64,000 bases of DNA from Lysobacter enzymogenes (GCF_017355525.1 NZ_CP067395.1:5530501-5594500); one strand, 5' to 3'. Positions 50,916 to 60,022 are shown, counted from the first letter of the stretch. The notes: generated from the sequence alone by a model not told the origin. A program made the numbers and translations.

Positions 50916-51815
50916 ATGGAAACGAACGAAACCCACGCGCCGCGGCGGCGCAATGCGGCGGCGACGCGCTGGCTGCTGGCGGCGGCGTTGATCGCGGCGA
51001 GCGCGGCGGGCTGCAGCCAAAGCAAGCATCCCGAAGCGTCGATGAAGGCCGCCGACGAAGCTGTCAGTGTGCCGGAAGCGCCGGCCGCGCCGCCGGGCGC
51101 GCGCGGCGGCGGCAGCGAGGAGCAGGCCAAGGCCGACCTCGGCGTGTTGCTGGCCTACGAACACCGGGTTCGCATCCGCCTCGCCGGCGACAAGATCGCC
51201 GCCCGCGCCAAGGCCGTGCAGGACGCCTGCACCGGCGGCAAGTTCGGCCCCTGCGTGGTGCTGGGCATGAACCAGAGCGGCGGCGACGATCCCTCGGCGA
51301 GCCTGCAGGTGCGGACCGTGCCGAACGGCGTGGAGCCCTTGATCGCGATGGCCGGGCAGGGCGAGCAGATCGCCGACCGCGGCATCCAGGCCGAGGATCT
51401 GGCGGTCGCGGTGCGCGACAACTCGATGCGCCAGGACCGCCTGCGCCGCGAACACGCGCGCCTGCTCGAATTCCAGGAGCGGCGCGACCTGAAAATGGCC
51501 GACGTGCTGACCCTGTCGCAGCGCATCGCCGAAATCGAATCGCAGTTGCAGGCGGCCGAGCAAGAGGCCGCGCAGCAGCAGCGGCGCATCTCGACCCAGC
51601 TGATCAACTTCGACTTCGCCACCACCGCGACCCAGGAAAGCACCAGCGAGATCGGTCAGGCGGTGCGCGAATTCGGCGGCATCGTCGCCTCGGTGATCGC
51701 GTTCCTGATCCGCGCGGCGGCGGTGTTGCTGCCGCTGGGTCTGGTCGGCGGCATCGGGCTGTGGCTGCTGCTGAAGCTGTGGCGCGCGCGGCGGCGGCGC
51801 AAGGCCGCGGGCTGA
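50916..51815 (+). CDS. DUF4349 lipoprotein
   Basis: A 299-residue envelope lipoprotein. The signal is WLLAAALIAASAAGC with Cys33 as the lipidated residue. The DUF4349 region has ASLQVRTVPNGVEPLIAMAG, then a coiled coil (RQDRLRREHARLLEFQERRDL ... QRIAEIESQLQAAEQEAAQQQRRISTQLINFDF). One membrane helix near the C-terminus (VIAFLIRAAAVLLPLGLVGG) is followed by a basic tail. The function is unknown; the layout suggests an envelope-spanning structural protein. AGGGAGA precedes the ATG. Confidence 0.85.
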   Translation: METNETHAPRRRNAAATRWLLAAALIAASAAGCSQSKHPEASMKAADEAVSVPEAPAAPPGARGGGSEEQAKADLGVLLAYEHRVRIRLAGDKIAARAKAVQDACTGGKFGPCVVLGMNQSGGDDPSASLQVRTVPNGVEPLIAMAGQGEQIADRGIQAEDLAVAVRDNSMRQDRLRREHARLLEFQERRDLKMADVLTLSQRIAEIESQLQAAEQEAAQQQRRISTQLINFDFATTATQESTSEIGQAVREFGGIVASVIAFLIRAAAVLLPLGLVGGIGLWLLLKLWRARRRRKAAG

Positions 51816-51826
51816 TCGGCGTTTCG

Positions 51827-51853
51827 GCGCCGGCCGGCAATGCCGGCCGGCGC
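51827..51853. terminator. Near-perfect 27-base palindrome between convergent genes
   Basis: GCGCCGGCCGGCA and its complement around a single base, 11 bases past the DUF4349 stop and 25 before the next stop. A likely bidirectional terminator without a T run. Confidence 0.5.
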
Positions 51854-51878
51854 ATCGCCCCGCGCGGCGTGCGAGGCC

Positions 51879-52175
51879 TTAGCGTTCTTCCGAGTCCTCG
51901 AATTCGACCAGCACGTCCAGATCGAAGGCCAGCGCCTGCACCGCTTCGCGCACCTTGTCGGCGGTGGAGGCGTTGGGCGCGTCGATCTCGAGTTCGTGCA
52001 CGCCGGGCCCGTTGTCGTCGGGCAGGCCGGCGGAACTGGAATCGTCGTCGTCCATGTGCGGCATCAGATCGGCGACTTCCTCGACGTGTTCGATGCCGTC
52101 GAGGCTGTTGAGCAGATTGCCGATCGCGCGCGCGTCGTCGTCGTTGCCGGTGATGCGCAATCGAAGCAGAGGCAT
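51879..52175 (-). CDS. Small acidic protein of unknown function
   Basis: A 98-residue acidic protein: LLRLRITGNDDDARAIGNLLNSLDGIEHVEEVADLMP, then an Asp-rich linker, then HELEIDAPNASTADKVREAVQALAFDLDVLVEFEDSEER. The two beta-alpha-beta halves resemble an ACT-like or ferredoxin-like fold split by the linker. An in-frame GTG three codons upstream is possible, but the ATG at 52175 has a better ribosome site. It is divergent from speG. The function is unknown. Confidence 0.7.
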   Translation of the reverse strand: MPLLRLRITGNDDDARAIGNLLNSLDGIEHVEEVADLMPHMDDDDSSSAGLPDDNGPGVHELEIDAPNASTADKVREAVQALAFDLDVLVEFEDSEER

Positions 52176-52337
52176 GGCGGGCACCTGGGGTCGCGGAGGA
52201 GTCTGGAGGCTAGGCAGCGGCCGGATAAGGCGGCGTGAACGCCTTGCATGCGCGATCCGCGCAAATCGTCACGCGCAGGTAAAGCGGCCCGTACACGGCG
52301 TCACACACGCGGCATCGCGAGGGCGTAGGCTAGCGCC

Positions 52338-52904
52338 ATGACCAGCATTCCTATCGACGACGCCCCGTCCTCCGCGTCCGCGTCCAACGGCGTCACCTTG
52401 CGCCCGCTGGAACGCGGCGATCTGCATTTCATCCATGTGCTCAACAACAACCGCAGCGTGATGGGTTATTGGTTCGAGGAGCCGTACGAGTCGTACGTCG
52501 AACTCGAGGAGCTGTACCGCAAGCACATCCACGACCAGTCCGAGCGCCGTTTCATCGTCCAGGACAGCGCGATGGAGCGGATCGGGCTGGTGGAACTGGT
52601 CGAGATCGACCATCTGCACCGGCGCGGCGAGTTCCTGATCATGATCTCGCCCGAACACCAGCGCCGCGGCTATGCGCGGCTGGCGACGCGGCTGGCGATC
52701 AATTACGCGTTCCGGGTGTTGAACCTGTACAAGCTGTATTTGCTGGTGGACGTCGACAACACCCGCGCGATCCGCATTTACGAGGATGCGGGGTTCCAGC
52801 GCGAAGGCGTGCTGGTCGATGAGTTCTTCACCGACGGGCGCTATCACGATGTGATGCGCATGTGTTTGTTCCAGCATCAGGTGCTGGGGCGGGTCGGCAA
52901 GTAA
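52338..52904 (+). CDS. speG: Spermidine N1-acetyltransferase
   Basis: A 188-residue GNAT enzyme close to SpeG, which acetylates spermidine or spermine to limit polyamine toxicity. It shows [33 protein letters not shown], the acetyl-CoA loop [35 protein letters not shown], and [15 protein letters not shown] near the end. Length and motif order match SpeG, including the N-terminal helix preceding the core. The first ~15 residues are an extra Ser/Ala-rich lead. Confidence 0.9.
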   Translation: MTSIPIDDAPSSASASNGVTLRPLERGDLHFIHVLNNNRSVMGYWFEEPYESYVELEELYRKHIHDQSERRFIVQDSAMERIGLVELVEIDHLHRRGEFLIMISPEHQRRGYARLATRLAINYAFRVLNLYKLYLLVDVDNTRAIRIYEDAGFQREGVLVDEFFTDGRYHDVMRMCLFQHQVLGRVGK

Positions 52905-52910
52905 GGGCGG

Positions 52911-53021
52911 CCCTCACCCCAACCCCTCTCCCGCAAGCGGGAGAGGGGCTCAGGCATTACGCAGCGGCATGCTGTTCCTTCTCCCGCTTGCGGGAGAAGG
53001 TGCCCGAAGGGCGGATGAGGG
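52911..53021. repeat. Inverted pair of CTCTCCCGC hairpin repeats
   Basis: Two copies facing each other (52911-52950 and 52979-53021). Each has CTCTCCCGC or TTCTCCCGC paired with GCGGGAG, plus the CCCTCACCCC / GATGAGGG outer part. They sit between the convergent speG and peptidyl-prolyl isomerase genes and could together form a large terminator. Confidence 0.85.
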
Positions 53022-53040
53022 CACGCGCCCCCGGCAAGCC

Positions 53041-53958
53041 TCAGCCCTTCTTCTCGCGCACCGGCAACGGCACATTGCAGATATTGATGTGCCCCGCCGG
53101 CTGCAGATACCAATCGTCGCGACGATTGCGCCGCGATTCCACCAGCTCGGCGAACAGCGGCGTATCCGTGCGCAGCACTTCGAGCTTGGCGCGCTGCGCC
53201 TCGGGCACGTCGGCGGCCAAGCGGATCGACGTGATCGGCGCGCGCTCGGACGCTTTCTCGTAGAACCCCAAGGCGCCGGTCCCGCGCGGCAGCACCGACA
53301 GCAGTTCCATGCCCTGCACGACCCGGCCGACCGTGGTGATGTTGCGGTCCAGGTGGCGCGGCGCTTGGCCGATCACCACATACAGCTCGCTGCCGTTGCT
53401 GGAATCGGGCGCCATGTCGCGGCCGGCGCCGACGGTGCCGTAGCAATGCGCCAGCCAGCTCGAACCGGTGGCCGAATCGCGCGCCGCCGGGAAGCCGTCG
53501 GCGAAGCCGGCCTGCTTGGCCCAGCCGTCGGCGTCGGGCAGCACGGTCATCTTCAGCCCGGCGCTCTTGCGCGCGAACTCGGCCGGCAGCTTGTCCTTGG
53601 CGCCGGGGCCGAGCGGCTTGCGCTTGGCCGCGTCTTCTTCGGGATCGCCCCACTGCACCACGTAGTTGTCCTGCGAACGGTTGACGCTGAGGCCGTTCCA
53701 GTAGCCGTTGTGGGCCAGCGCGCGGATGTTGGCGACATGTTCGGGCGCGAACTGCGGCGCCAGCTCGATCACCACCCGGCCGCGTGCGAGTTCCAAGTAC
53801 AAGGTGTTGTTCGGATCCAGCGCGCGCCAGTCGGACGGCTGGCTGGCGTCGAGCACCTGCTGCATGGTGCGGCCCTTGGCCGGCGTGGCGGCCTGGGCGG
53901 ATGCGGCGGCGAGCGCCAGCGCGGCGGCGAGCAAGGCGGTACTGGGAATCGAAGTCAT
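53041..53958 (-). CDS. Exported cyclophilin-type peptidyl-prolyl isomerase
   Basis: A 305-residue protein with a signal peptide ([24 protein letters not shown]). Its cyclophilin-like domain is recognisable from [28 protein letters not shown], followed by [19 protein letters not shown] and, later, [33 protein letters not shown]. It would speed proline isomerisation of periplasmic proteins. A long insertion lies between the two halves of the barrel. The gene has no obvious operon partner. Confidence 0.9.
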   Translation of the reverse strand: MTSIPSTALLAAALALAAASAQAATPAKGRTMQQVLDASQPSDWRALDPNNTLYLELARGRVVIELAPQFAPEHVANIRALAHNGYWNGLSVNRSQDNYVVQWGDPEEDAAKRKPLGPGAKDKLPAEFARKSAGLKMTVLPDADGWAKQAGFADGFPAARDSATGSSWLAHCYGTVGAGRDMAPDSSNGSELYVVIGQAPRHLDRNITTVGRVVQGMELLSVLPRGTGALGFYEKASERAPITSIRLAADVPEAQRAKLEVLRTDTPLFAELVESRRNRRDDWYLQPAGHINICNVPLPVREKKG

Positions 53959-53979
53959 GGGCGTCCTTTGGTTCGTGGC

Positions 53980-54444
53980 TCAGGCCTGGCGCGCGTAGTC
54001 GCCGCGGATGAATTCGGCGAACCCGTCCTGGCCGGGGAAGCGGTTCTCGATGACGAAGGTATAGCGGTCGCCGGCGAATTCGTAGCGCATTCGCGACTCG
54101 CCGCGCGGCGTGCTGCGTTCGAAGCGCAGGATGTCGCCGTCCCAGCGGCCGCGCGCGGCTTCGGCCGGGAAGCCCAGCGAGTCGAACCACCACCACAGCA
54201 CGTCGGAACTGTCCGGTTCGACCAGGAACACGCCGTGGCCGCGGAACACCACTTGGCCGTCCTTCTCCTGCTCGTAGTCCTGCAACAGCGCGATGCCGTC
54301 GAGGCCGACGCGGAAACGGCCGCGCCCATGCGCGGGGCCGCCGGCGCCCCACGGCGAGGGCTGAGCGAGTTCGGGCCCGGCCCAGTCGCCGGCGAGGCGG
54401 TGCAGGCGCGCGAGCTGGGCGGGATCGGGACGGGGGAATTGCAT
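53980..54444 (-). CDS. DUF1579-like lipocalin-type protein
   Basis: A 154-residue soluble protein: [20 protein letters not shown], then strands [34 protein letters not shown], a Trp-rich WWWFDSLGF and [17 protein letters not shown]. This matches DUF1579-type small beta-barrels, without known function. The ATG at 54444 begins the conserved part. The isomerase gene follows 21 bases later, so the two may be cotranscribed. Confidence 0.8.
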   Translation of the reverse strand: MQFPRPDPAQLARLHRLAGDWAGPELAQPSPWGAGGPAHGRGRFRVGLDGIALLQDYEQEKDGQVVFRGHGVFLVEPDSSDVLWWWFDSLGFPAEAARGRWDGDILRFERSTPRGESRMRYEFAGDRYTFVIENRFPGQDGFAEFIRGDYARQA

Positions 54445-54569
54445 GGCGGCTCCGGTGTCGGGACGGGCGGACGGTCGGCGCAGCGTAGCCGGACCCGCGC
54501 CGGCACGGGAGGGACGCTTGTAACCCCGCACGGCCGGCCGTGCCGGAGCGCCCGGTGACTACCGGCACA

Positions 54570-54583
54570 TTCGCTATAGCGAA
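54570..54583 (+). promoter_or_regulatory. Palindrome TTCGCTATAGCGAA before the PadR gene
   Basis: A perfect 14-bp palindrome 45 bases upstream of the PadR gene start, with TATAGC inside that could serve as a -10. A candidate autoregulatory operator. Confidence 0.55.
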
Positions 54584-54590
54584 CCTCGCA

Positions 54591-54611
54591 CTAGTCTGAT
54601 CTCAAGACTAG
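54591..54611 (+). promoter_or_regulatory. Inverted repeat CTAGTCT-N7-AGACTAG before the PadR gene
   Basis: A perfect 7-bp inverted repeat in the leader of the PadR gene, 17 bases before its start. Together with the site at 54570 it may form a double operator. Confidence 0.5.
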
Positions 54612-54627
54612 CCCAGGGGCCCCGCCC

Positions 54628-54993
54628 GTGACCGACCTCGACAGCCAACTGCGCAAGTTCCAGAAGGAGCTCAGCACCGGGACTGTGTCGCTGGCGCTGC
54701 TGGCGGTGCTCGGCGCGGCGCGCGAGCCGATGTACGGCTACCAGATCGCCAAGCGCCTGGAGCGCGAAGGCGAGGGCGTGCTCAGCGGCAAGCAGAGCGC
54801 GCTGTACCCGGTGCTGCGCAACCTCGGCGCGGCGGGGCTGCTGGACAGCCACGTCGAGCCGTCGGTGACCGGCCCGCCGCGGCGCTACTACCGCATCACC
54901 GACAACGGCCGGGCGGTTCTGCGCGAATGGGCGCAGGCCTGGCGCGCCACCCGCGATTCCGTCGATTCCGTCCTGCAGGGGCTCGATCCATGA
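54628..54993 (+). CDS. PadR-family transcriptional regulator
   Basis: A 121-residue PadR regulator starting with GTG. It shows VSLALLAVLGAAREPMYGYQIAKRLEREGEGVL, the winged helix (GKQSALYPVLRNLGAAGLLDSHVEPSVTGPPRRYYRIT) and a C-terminal helix for dimerisation. Such short PadR proteins often repress their own gene and a neighbouring membrane protein. Here the next gene overlaps by ATGA. Two palindromes in the leader support autoregulation. Confidence 0.92.
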   Translation: MTDLDSQLRKFQKELSTGTVSLALLAVLGAAREPMYGYQIAKRLEREGEGVLSGKQSALYPVLRNLGAAGLLDSHVEPSVTGPPRRYYRITDNGRAVLREWAQAWRATRDSVDSVLQGLDP

Positions 54994-56000
54994 ACATCAC
55001 CGCCGGCACCGCTTACGTTCCCGTTCCCACCGACCCCGCGTCCGGCGACGACGCGCCGGCCGACGCCGCGCACGCCGCGGCCAGCGCCGGCGCCGACCTG
55101 CCGCGCTCGATTCCCGAGTACCTGCAGCGCCTGCGCGCCGCGCTGCGCGGCGCCGACCCGGCGCTGATCCAGGACGCGCTGTACGACGCCGAGGAATACC
55201 TGCGCGCGGAAATGGCCGAGAACCCCGGCCGCAGCGAGGCCGAGGTCATCGCCAGCGTCGCCGGCAGCTACGGCGCGCCGGACGAAGTCGCGGACATCTA
55301 CCGCGACACCGAAGTCAAAGTGCAGACCGCGCTGCGCCCGCCGAAGCCGGCGCCGCGGCGTTCCTGGCTCGGCCGCTTCTTCGGCGTCGCGCTGGAGCCG
55401 CGCACTTACGGCGCGCTGTTCTACATGCTGCTGTCGCTGGCGACCGGCACCTTCTATTTCACCTGGGTCACCACCGGCGCCTCGCTCTCGCTGGGCCTGC
55501 TGATCCTGATCATCGGCTTGCCGCTGCTGATCCTGTTCCTGGGCTCGGTGCGGGTGCTGGCGCTGGTCGAAGGGCGGCTGGTCGAGACCATGCTCGGCGA
55601 ACGCATGCCGCGCCGACCGCTGTACAGCGACCGCGAGCTGCCGTGGCTGGAGCGGATCAAGGCGATGTTCACCGACCCGCGCACCTGGGGCACGCTGCTG
55701 TACCTGTTGCTGATGCTGCCGCTGGGCACGACCTACTTCACCATCGCGGTCACCGCGCTGGCTTTGTCGCTGTCGCTGATCTTCGTGCCGATCGCGCACT
55801 GGACCGGCCTGTTCCCCGGCGACCTGTGCCTGAACCTCGCCTGCAACCACTCGGGTTGGGGCGTCATCCCCGAGGTGGCGGTGTGGCCGCTGACGCTGCT
55901 GATCGGCATCGTGCTGCTGTTCGGCACCCTGCATCTGGCGCGCGGCATCGGCTACCTGCACGCGCAACTGGCCAAGGCGCTGCTGGTGCGCTGGGGCTGA
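54990..56000 (+). CDS. HAAS-domain plus sensor-domain membrane protein
   Basis: A 336-residue protein. Residues ~38-105 are a HAAS/DUF1700-type helical domain (IPEYLQRLRAALRGADPALIQDALYDAEEYLRAEMA ... YGAPDEVADIYRDTEVKV). The rest is a membrane sensor-like domain with two repeats of paired helices (AGALFYMLLSLATGTFYFTW and WGTLLYLLLMLPLGTTYF). This is the typical partner of PadR regulators and probably senses a membrane state. It overlaps the PadR stop by four bases. A terminator follows. Confidence 0.88.
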   Translation: MNITAGTAYVPVPTDPASGDDAPADAAHAAASAGADLPRSIPEYLQRLRAALRGADPALIQDALYDAEEYLRAEMAENPGRSEAEVIASVAGSYGAPDEVADIYRDTEVKVQTALRPPKPAPRRSWLGRFFGVALEPRTYGALFYMLLSLATGTFYFTWVTTGASLSLGLLILIIGLPLLILFLGSVRVLALVEGRLVETMLGERMPRRPLYSDRELPWLERIKAMFTDPRTWGTLLYLLLMLPLGTTYFTIAVTALALSLSLIFVPIAHWTGLFPGDLCLNLACNHSGWGVIPEVAVWPLTLLIGIVLLFGTLHLARGIGYLHAQLAKALLVRWG

Positions 56001-56023
56001 GCGGTCGTATTGATCGCGGACCC

Positions 56024-56049
56024 AAAGGCCGGCGTTCGCGCCGGCCTTT
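56024..56049 (+). terminator. Intrinsic terminator after the PadR/sensor operon
   Basis: AAAGGCCGGCG pairs perfectly with CGCCGGCCTTT over a TTCG loop, 23 bases after the stop. Confidence 0.75.
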
Positions 56050-56069
56050 CGCGTTGTGGCGATGCCTCC

Positions 56070-56156
56070 CTGTAGGAGCGGCGCGAGCCGCGACCGCGAC
56101 ATCGCACATACGACGCAAGCGCAGTGTCGCGGTCGCGGCTTGCGCCGCTCCTGCAG
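56070..56156. repeat. Inverted pair of REP-like palindromes
   Basis: Forward copy at 56070-56098 and reverse at 56128-56156, between convergent genes and between their terminators. Confidence 0.85.
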
Positions 56157-56186
56157 GCAGTCGGTGCGAGAGCGGCGCCGCAACGA

Positions 56187-56213
56187 AAAAGCCCGGCGCG
56201 CAGCCGGGCTTTT
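56187..56213 (-). terminator. Intrinsic terminator of the PHB depolymerase gene
   Basis: Read on the minus strand, AAAAGCCCGGC and its complement form an 11-bp stem with a five-base loop, followed by a T run, 20 bases past the gene's stop. Confidence 0.75.
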
Positions 56214-56233
56214 CGGGTCGCGACCGCGCGCGC

Positions 56234-57481
56234 TTACGCCGCGTAGCGGGCGATGAACTCGCGCACCTGCGGATACACCTGCTCGCGCCAGCGCCGGCCG
56301 CTGAAGATGCCGTAATGGCCGGCGCCGTCGACGGTGATGTGCTGACGGTCGGCTTCGGCCACGCCGGTGCACAGGGTATGCGCGGCGCGGGTCTGGCCCT
56401 GGCCGGAGATGTCGTCGAGCTCGCCTTCGATGGTCAGCAGCGCGGTGTTCTTGATCGCGCCCGGATTGACCCGTTCGCCGGCCACGTCCCACAAGCCGCG
56501 CGGCAGCAGGTGTTCCTTGAACACGACTTCGATCGTGTCGAGGTAGTACTCGGCCGGCATGTCGAGCACGGCGTTGTATTCGTCGTAGAAGCGGCGGTGC
56601 GATTCGGCGTCTTCCAGGTCGCCCTTGAGCAGGTCCTGATAGAAATCCCAATGCGACTGGAAATGCCGCTCCGGATTCATCGCGACGAAACCGCTGTGCT
56701 GCAGGAAGCCCGGATAGACGCGGCGGCCGCGGCCGGGGAAGTTGGCCGGGACGTGGTGGATCAGATTGCTTTCGAACCACCACAGCGGCTTGTGCTCGGC
56801 CAGGTCGTTGACCTGGGTCGGGCTCTCGCGGGTGTCGATCGGGCCGCCCATCATCACCAGCGAACGCGGCGTGGGTTCGCCGCGCGCGGCCATCAGCGAC
56901 ACCGCCGCCAGCACCGGCACGGTCGGCTGGCAGACGCTGATGACGTGCAGGCTGTCGGCGCCGATCTGGCGGATGAAGTCCTGGATGTAGCCGACGTAGT
57001 CGTCGAGGGTGAACGCGCCTTCCTCGTTCGGGACCATGCGCGCGTCGATCCAGTCGGTGATGTAGACCTTGTGGTCGCGCAGCAGGGTGCGCACGGTGTC
57101 GCGCAGCAGGGTGGCGTGGTGGCCCGACAGCGGCGCGACCACCAGCACCGGCGGATCGTCCTTGAGCTCGGCGATGTTGCCGGCGTCGTCGGCGTAGCGC
57201 TTGAAGCGCAGCAGCCGGCAGAACGGCTTGCGCGCCATCTCGCGTTCGATCACCGGGTAGGTGTCGCCGTCGATCTGGATCGAGTGGATCCCGAACTCGG
57301 GCTTTTCGTAGTCCTTGCCGATGCGGTACAGCAGCTCGCACCCGGCCGCCACGCGCGAAGCGCCGGGCAGGGTCGACAGCCAACTGCCGGGCGCGGCGAA
57401 CATCTTGGAGCCGGCATCGGCCCAGTAGGTCATCGGGGCCATCCAGGCGCGGCCGAGTTCGTGCATCTGATAGAGCAGCAT
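56234..57481 (-). CDS. phaZ: Intracellular polyhydroxyalkanoate depolymerase
   Basis: A 415-residue depolymerase of the PhaZ intracellular type. It begins LLYQMHELGRAWMAPMTYWADAG. The nucleophile is cysteine, Cys184 in SVCQPTVPVLA, rather than the usual serine, which is characteristic of intracellular native-granule PHB depolymerases. Asp and His of the triad are probably in LLTIEGELDDISGQ and VDGAGHYGIFSGRRW. It releases stored polyester as hydroxyacids in the cytoplasm. No PHA synthase gene is in the window. Confidence 0.92.
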   Translation of the reverse strand: MLLYQMHELGRAWMAPMTYWADAGSKMFAAPGSWLSTLPGASRVAAGCELLYRIGKDYEKPEFGIHSIQIDGDTYPVIEREMARKPFCRLLRFKRYADDAGNIAELKDDPPVLVVAPLSGHHATLLRDTVRTLLRDHKVYITDWIDARMVPNEEGAFTLDDYVGYIQDFIRQIGADSLHVISVCQPTVPVLAAVSLMAARGEPTPRSLVMMGGPIDTRESPTQVNDLAEHKPLWWFESNLIHHVPANFPGRGRRVYPGFLQHSGFVAMNPERHFQSHWDFYQDLLKGDLEDAESHRRFYDEYNAVLDMPAEYYLDTIEVVFKEHLLPRGLWDVAGERVNPGAIKNTALLTIEGELDDISGQGQTRAAHTLCTGVAEADRQHITVDGAGHYGIFSGRRWREQVYPQVREFIARYAA

Positions 57482-57847
57482 TCGGGTCGGACTCTCAGTG
57501 GCGGGCAGGGCTGGCGGCGGAGCGTAAACGCTTCCGGGGCCGGCTGTTTGCTGCGGCGCAGCATAACGGATTGGGATGGCCGTCGCGTGAAAGCCCGGTT
57601 GCCGTCGCTGGTGAGGCTGAGATGGCGCGAAAGGGCGGGGGTTCGGCGCGATCGGTTGCCCTGGGGCGCGAGCGTAGCGGCGGCCGCCCCCTGTAGGAGC
57701 GGCGCGAGCCGCGACCGCGCCACTGCGCATACGACGCGACCGGCTACCCCGCGGTCGCAGCTTGCGCAGCTCCTACAGTCGGAATCGACGCAGCGTAGCG
57801 CTACTGCGCCTACGCAGGGACCGACCCACCGGTGAGGTGCACCGCTC
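57482..57847. other. Intergenic region with an inverted REP-like pair
   Basis: 366 bases without a gene. It contains the forward REP-like copy at 57691-57719 and a diverged reverse copy at 57750-57778. The part next to 57482 should hold the phaZ promoter. Confidence 0.7.
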
Positions 57848-58456
57848 TCAGGCCGAGGTCTCCAACGCCGCCGTCCCGCCCGCCAACGCCGGCCCCAGCC
57901 ACAGATGCGACCCCAGCGCCTGCAGGCCCTGCGCGGCGAAGCGCTCGCGATAGAACTTCGCCGGCCGGCGCTTGAAGCCGTCGGTATCGCCCTCGATGCC
58001 GTCCTCGCGGGCGAAGGTCTCCAGGAACGCCACCCCGCCGCACAGCTCGGCCAGCCCGGGCAGGCCGCGGTCGAGTTCGCGCGTGTCCAGGTAATGCATG
58101 ACGTCGCTGCAGATCAGCAGGTCGGCCGGCGCGCACGGGCGCAGGAACTCGAAATCGCCGAACCGGGCCAGGTGCAGGTTGCGGGTGCGACCGAAGCGCG
58201 CAACCGCGTATTGGCTGGAGTCGAATCCCAGATACTGCACGCGCGGACGCAGCTTCAGCAGCGGCGCGCGCCACGGGCCTTCGCCGCAGCCGATGTCGAG
58301 CACGCTGCGGATCGGGCGTTCCAGGTGGTATTCGGCGGCGGCCACGGCCAGGGCGACCTTGCGCGCCAGCCGCGCGCTGCCGCCGATGGCTTCGTCCTTG
58401 AGGGCGGGGTCGCGGTACCAGCGTTGGAAGTAGGCGCGGTCGTACTGTTTGCTCAT
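57848..58456 (-). CDS. Class I SAM-dependent methyltransferase
   Basis: A 202-residue methyltransferase with motif I SVLDIGCGEGPWRAPLL near residue 50, followed by YLGFDSSQYAVARFG and DLLICSDVMHYLD, the usual order of a small-molecule methyltransferase. The N-terminal SKQYDRAYFQRWYRDP resembles the NodS-like group. The ATG at 58456 begins the conserved part. The substrate is unknown. It is divergent from the CopD/HemJ-like gene. Confidence 0.87.
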   Translation of the reverse strand: MSKQYDRAYFQRWYRDPALKDEAIGGSARLARKVALAVAAAEYHLERPIRSVLDIGCGEGPWRAPLLKLRPRVQYLGFDSSQYAVARFGRTRNLHLARFGDFEFLRPCAPADLLICSDVMHYLDTRELDRGLPGLAELCGGVAFLETFAREDGIEGDTDGFKRRPAKFYRERFAAQGLQALGSHLWLGPALAGGTAALETSA

Positions 58457-58631
58457 GCGGTGTGGGCCGGTGAAGGTCGCGCCGCGGGCTGTGCCGGTCC
58501 GGGCGCGAGGGCTGCGTGGAGCGTGGCATCCTAACGCGCCCGGGGCCTCGCGCCCCAAACGCCGGCCGGCGCGGACTGCGCGTCCGCCCGGCCCGTGCCG
58601 CCGCCACCTGCACTCATTCGGGAAGCCAGCG

Positions 58632-59084
58632 ATGAACGCTTATCTGTGGACCAAGACCTTCCATATCGTGTTCGTGATCGCCTGGATGGCCTCGGTCTTC
58701 TACCTGCCGCGGATCCTGGTCAACGTCGCCGAGACCCGCGACGAGCCCGCGGTGCGCGCGCGGCTGCTGCTGATGGGGCGCAAGCTGTACCGCTTCGGCC
58801 ACATCATGTTCGGCCTGGCCTTCGTCTGCGGCCTGCTGATGTGGCAGGGCTACCGGGTGTTCGGCGACGGCCTGCCGCAGATGTTCGCCGTCGGCGGCTG
58901 GCTGCACGCCAAGCTGACCCTGGTCGCGGTGCTGCTGGCGTACTTCATCTTCACCGGCCGCTGGCTCAAGGGCGTGCAGCGCGGGCGCGAACTGCCGTCT
59001 TCGCGGACCCTGCGCTTGTTCAACGAACTGCCGCTGCTGGCGCTGATCGCGATCGTCTGGCTGGTGCTGGCCAAGCCGTTCTGA
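58632..59084 (+). CDS. CopD/HemJ-like membrane protein
   Basis: A 150-residue inner-membrane protein with four hydrophobic segments. It has the HemJ/UPF0093 pattern: WTKTFHIVFVIAWMASVFYLPRILV with the first conserved His, YRFGHIMFGLAFVCGLLMW, and GGWLHAKLTLVAVLLAYF. HemJ converts protoporphyrinogen IX to protoporphyrin in many gammaproteobacteria; annotators often call these CopD-family. The assignment to HemJ is likely but not proven. It is followed by the repeat block. Confidence 0.85.
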   Translation: MNAYLWTKTFHIVFVIAWMASVFYLPRILVNVAETRDEPAVRARLLLMGRKLYRFGHIMFGLAFVCGLLMWQGYRVFGDGLPQMFAVGGWLHAKLTLVAVLLAYFIFTGRWLKGVQRGRELPSSRTLRLFNELPLLALIAIVWLVLAKPF

Positions 59085-59109
59085 GGCGCCTTCGTTGACG
59101 CGTATCTGC

Positions 59110-59196
59110 CTGTAGGAGCGAAGCGAGTCGCGACCGCGACACCACGCTTGCGTCGTAGCTGCGGTATCGCGGTCGCGGCTTGCGCCGCTCCTACAG
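59110..59196. repeat. Inverted pair of REP-like palindromes
   Basis: A forward copy (59110-59138, diverged in the loop) and a reverse copy (59168-59196). They precede the five-copy DnaA-box repeat array. Confidence 0.8.
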
Positions 59197-59269
59197 TCGC
59201 TTCGCCGTGGCCTTCCTGCGAATCCCGCGGCCCAGTTTGCTTCTGCTGTCGCTTCGCCCACGCCCGCGA

Positions 59270-59374
59270 TGTCCACAGCGCCTGTGGACAAGCATGCGGA
59301 CAGCCGCCTTGGAATCGGGTTCCACGCCTTGCGCCGCAAGCGTTTCGCGGAACTGATCAATTTTTGTCCAGGCT
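59270..59374 (+). repeat. DnaA-box repeat, copy 1
   Basis: The first of five ~105-bp repeats. TGTCCACA (59270-59277) and TGTGGACAA (59283-59291) face each other over five bases. Then come TGCGGACA, the stem-loop TGGAATCGGGTTCCA (59310-59324) and TTTTTGTCCA. In this copy the TTTGTCC end also pairs with GGACAAA just beyond it, giving an extra hairpin. The whole gap 59085-60353 (1269 bases) holds only these repeats, REP elements and a terminator; no gene is supportable. Confidence 0.9.
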
Positions 59375-59469
59375 GAGGACAAACGCGCCGACTTGGCTTT
59401 GCACGGCAGTTTCACGCGTTCCACGCGCGCGTCGCGACGGGTTTCTCCGTCCGCGCGACGCTGTTGCGC

Positions 59470-59574
59470 TATCCACACGCGCTGTGGACAACATTGCGGA
59501 CAGTTGCGGTTGAATCGGGTTTCACGCCTTATGCGGCGGGGCTTTCGCGGGTTTGGTCATTTTTTGTCCAGGCT
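59470..59574 (+). repeat. DnaA-box repeat, copy 2
   Basis: TATCCACA (59470-59477) and TGTGGACAA (59483-59491) at the same spacing as copy 1. The stem-loop arms are changed to TGAA and TTCA around TCGGGT, so pairing is kept. It ends in TTTTTTGTCCA (59560-59570). Confidence 0.9.
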
Positions 59575-59655
59575 TCGGGAAGGCTGGAAATCCGCGATAT
59601 CGCGAGCGCGCGAAGGCGGCAGACGCGTTGCGCGACGGCATTTTCCGTATCGCGC

Positions 59656-59760
59656 TATCCACATCGCCTGTGGACAAACTTGCGGACACTGTCCGTGGAA
59701 TCGGGTTTCACGCCTTATGCGACAAGGGCTGCGCAAGTTTGGCTATTTTTTGGCCAGCGG
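59656..59760 (+). repeat. DnaA-box repeat, copy 3
   Basis: TATCCACA (59656-59663) and TGTGGACAA (59669-59677). The stem-loop TGGAA-TCGGG-TTTCA includes one G-T type pair. The end is TTTTTTGGCCA rather than TTTTTGTCCA. Confidence 0.9.
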
Positions 59761-59847
59761 CGGAATCGTCGGAAAAATACCGCGGCTTGACGGATCGCCG
59801 CGCATCGCCTAGCCGCGGCCGCGAGCGGCGCCTGCGCGCGGCGAGTC

Positions 59848-59952
59848 TATCCACACAGCCTGTGGACAAGCTTGCGGACAGCGGTTTTGGAATCGGGTTC
59901 CACGCCTTGCGCAGCAAGGGTTCGCAAGGATTGGCTAAATTTTAGCCAGCGG
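59848..59952 (+). repeat. DnaA-box repeat, copy 4
   Basis: TATCCACA (59848-59855) and TGTGGACAA (59861-59869). The stem-loop TGGAATCGGGTTCCA is as in copy 1. The end has become the palindrome TGGCTAAATTTTAGCCA. Confidence 0.9.
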
Positions 59953-60022
59953 CGTCCTGCGGCGTGCGAGTGCGATGCGGGCTTGGAAATGTCCGGCTGA
60001 AGCCAGGAACCCGGCTCGCTTC

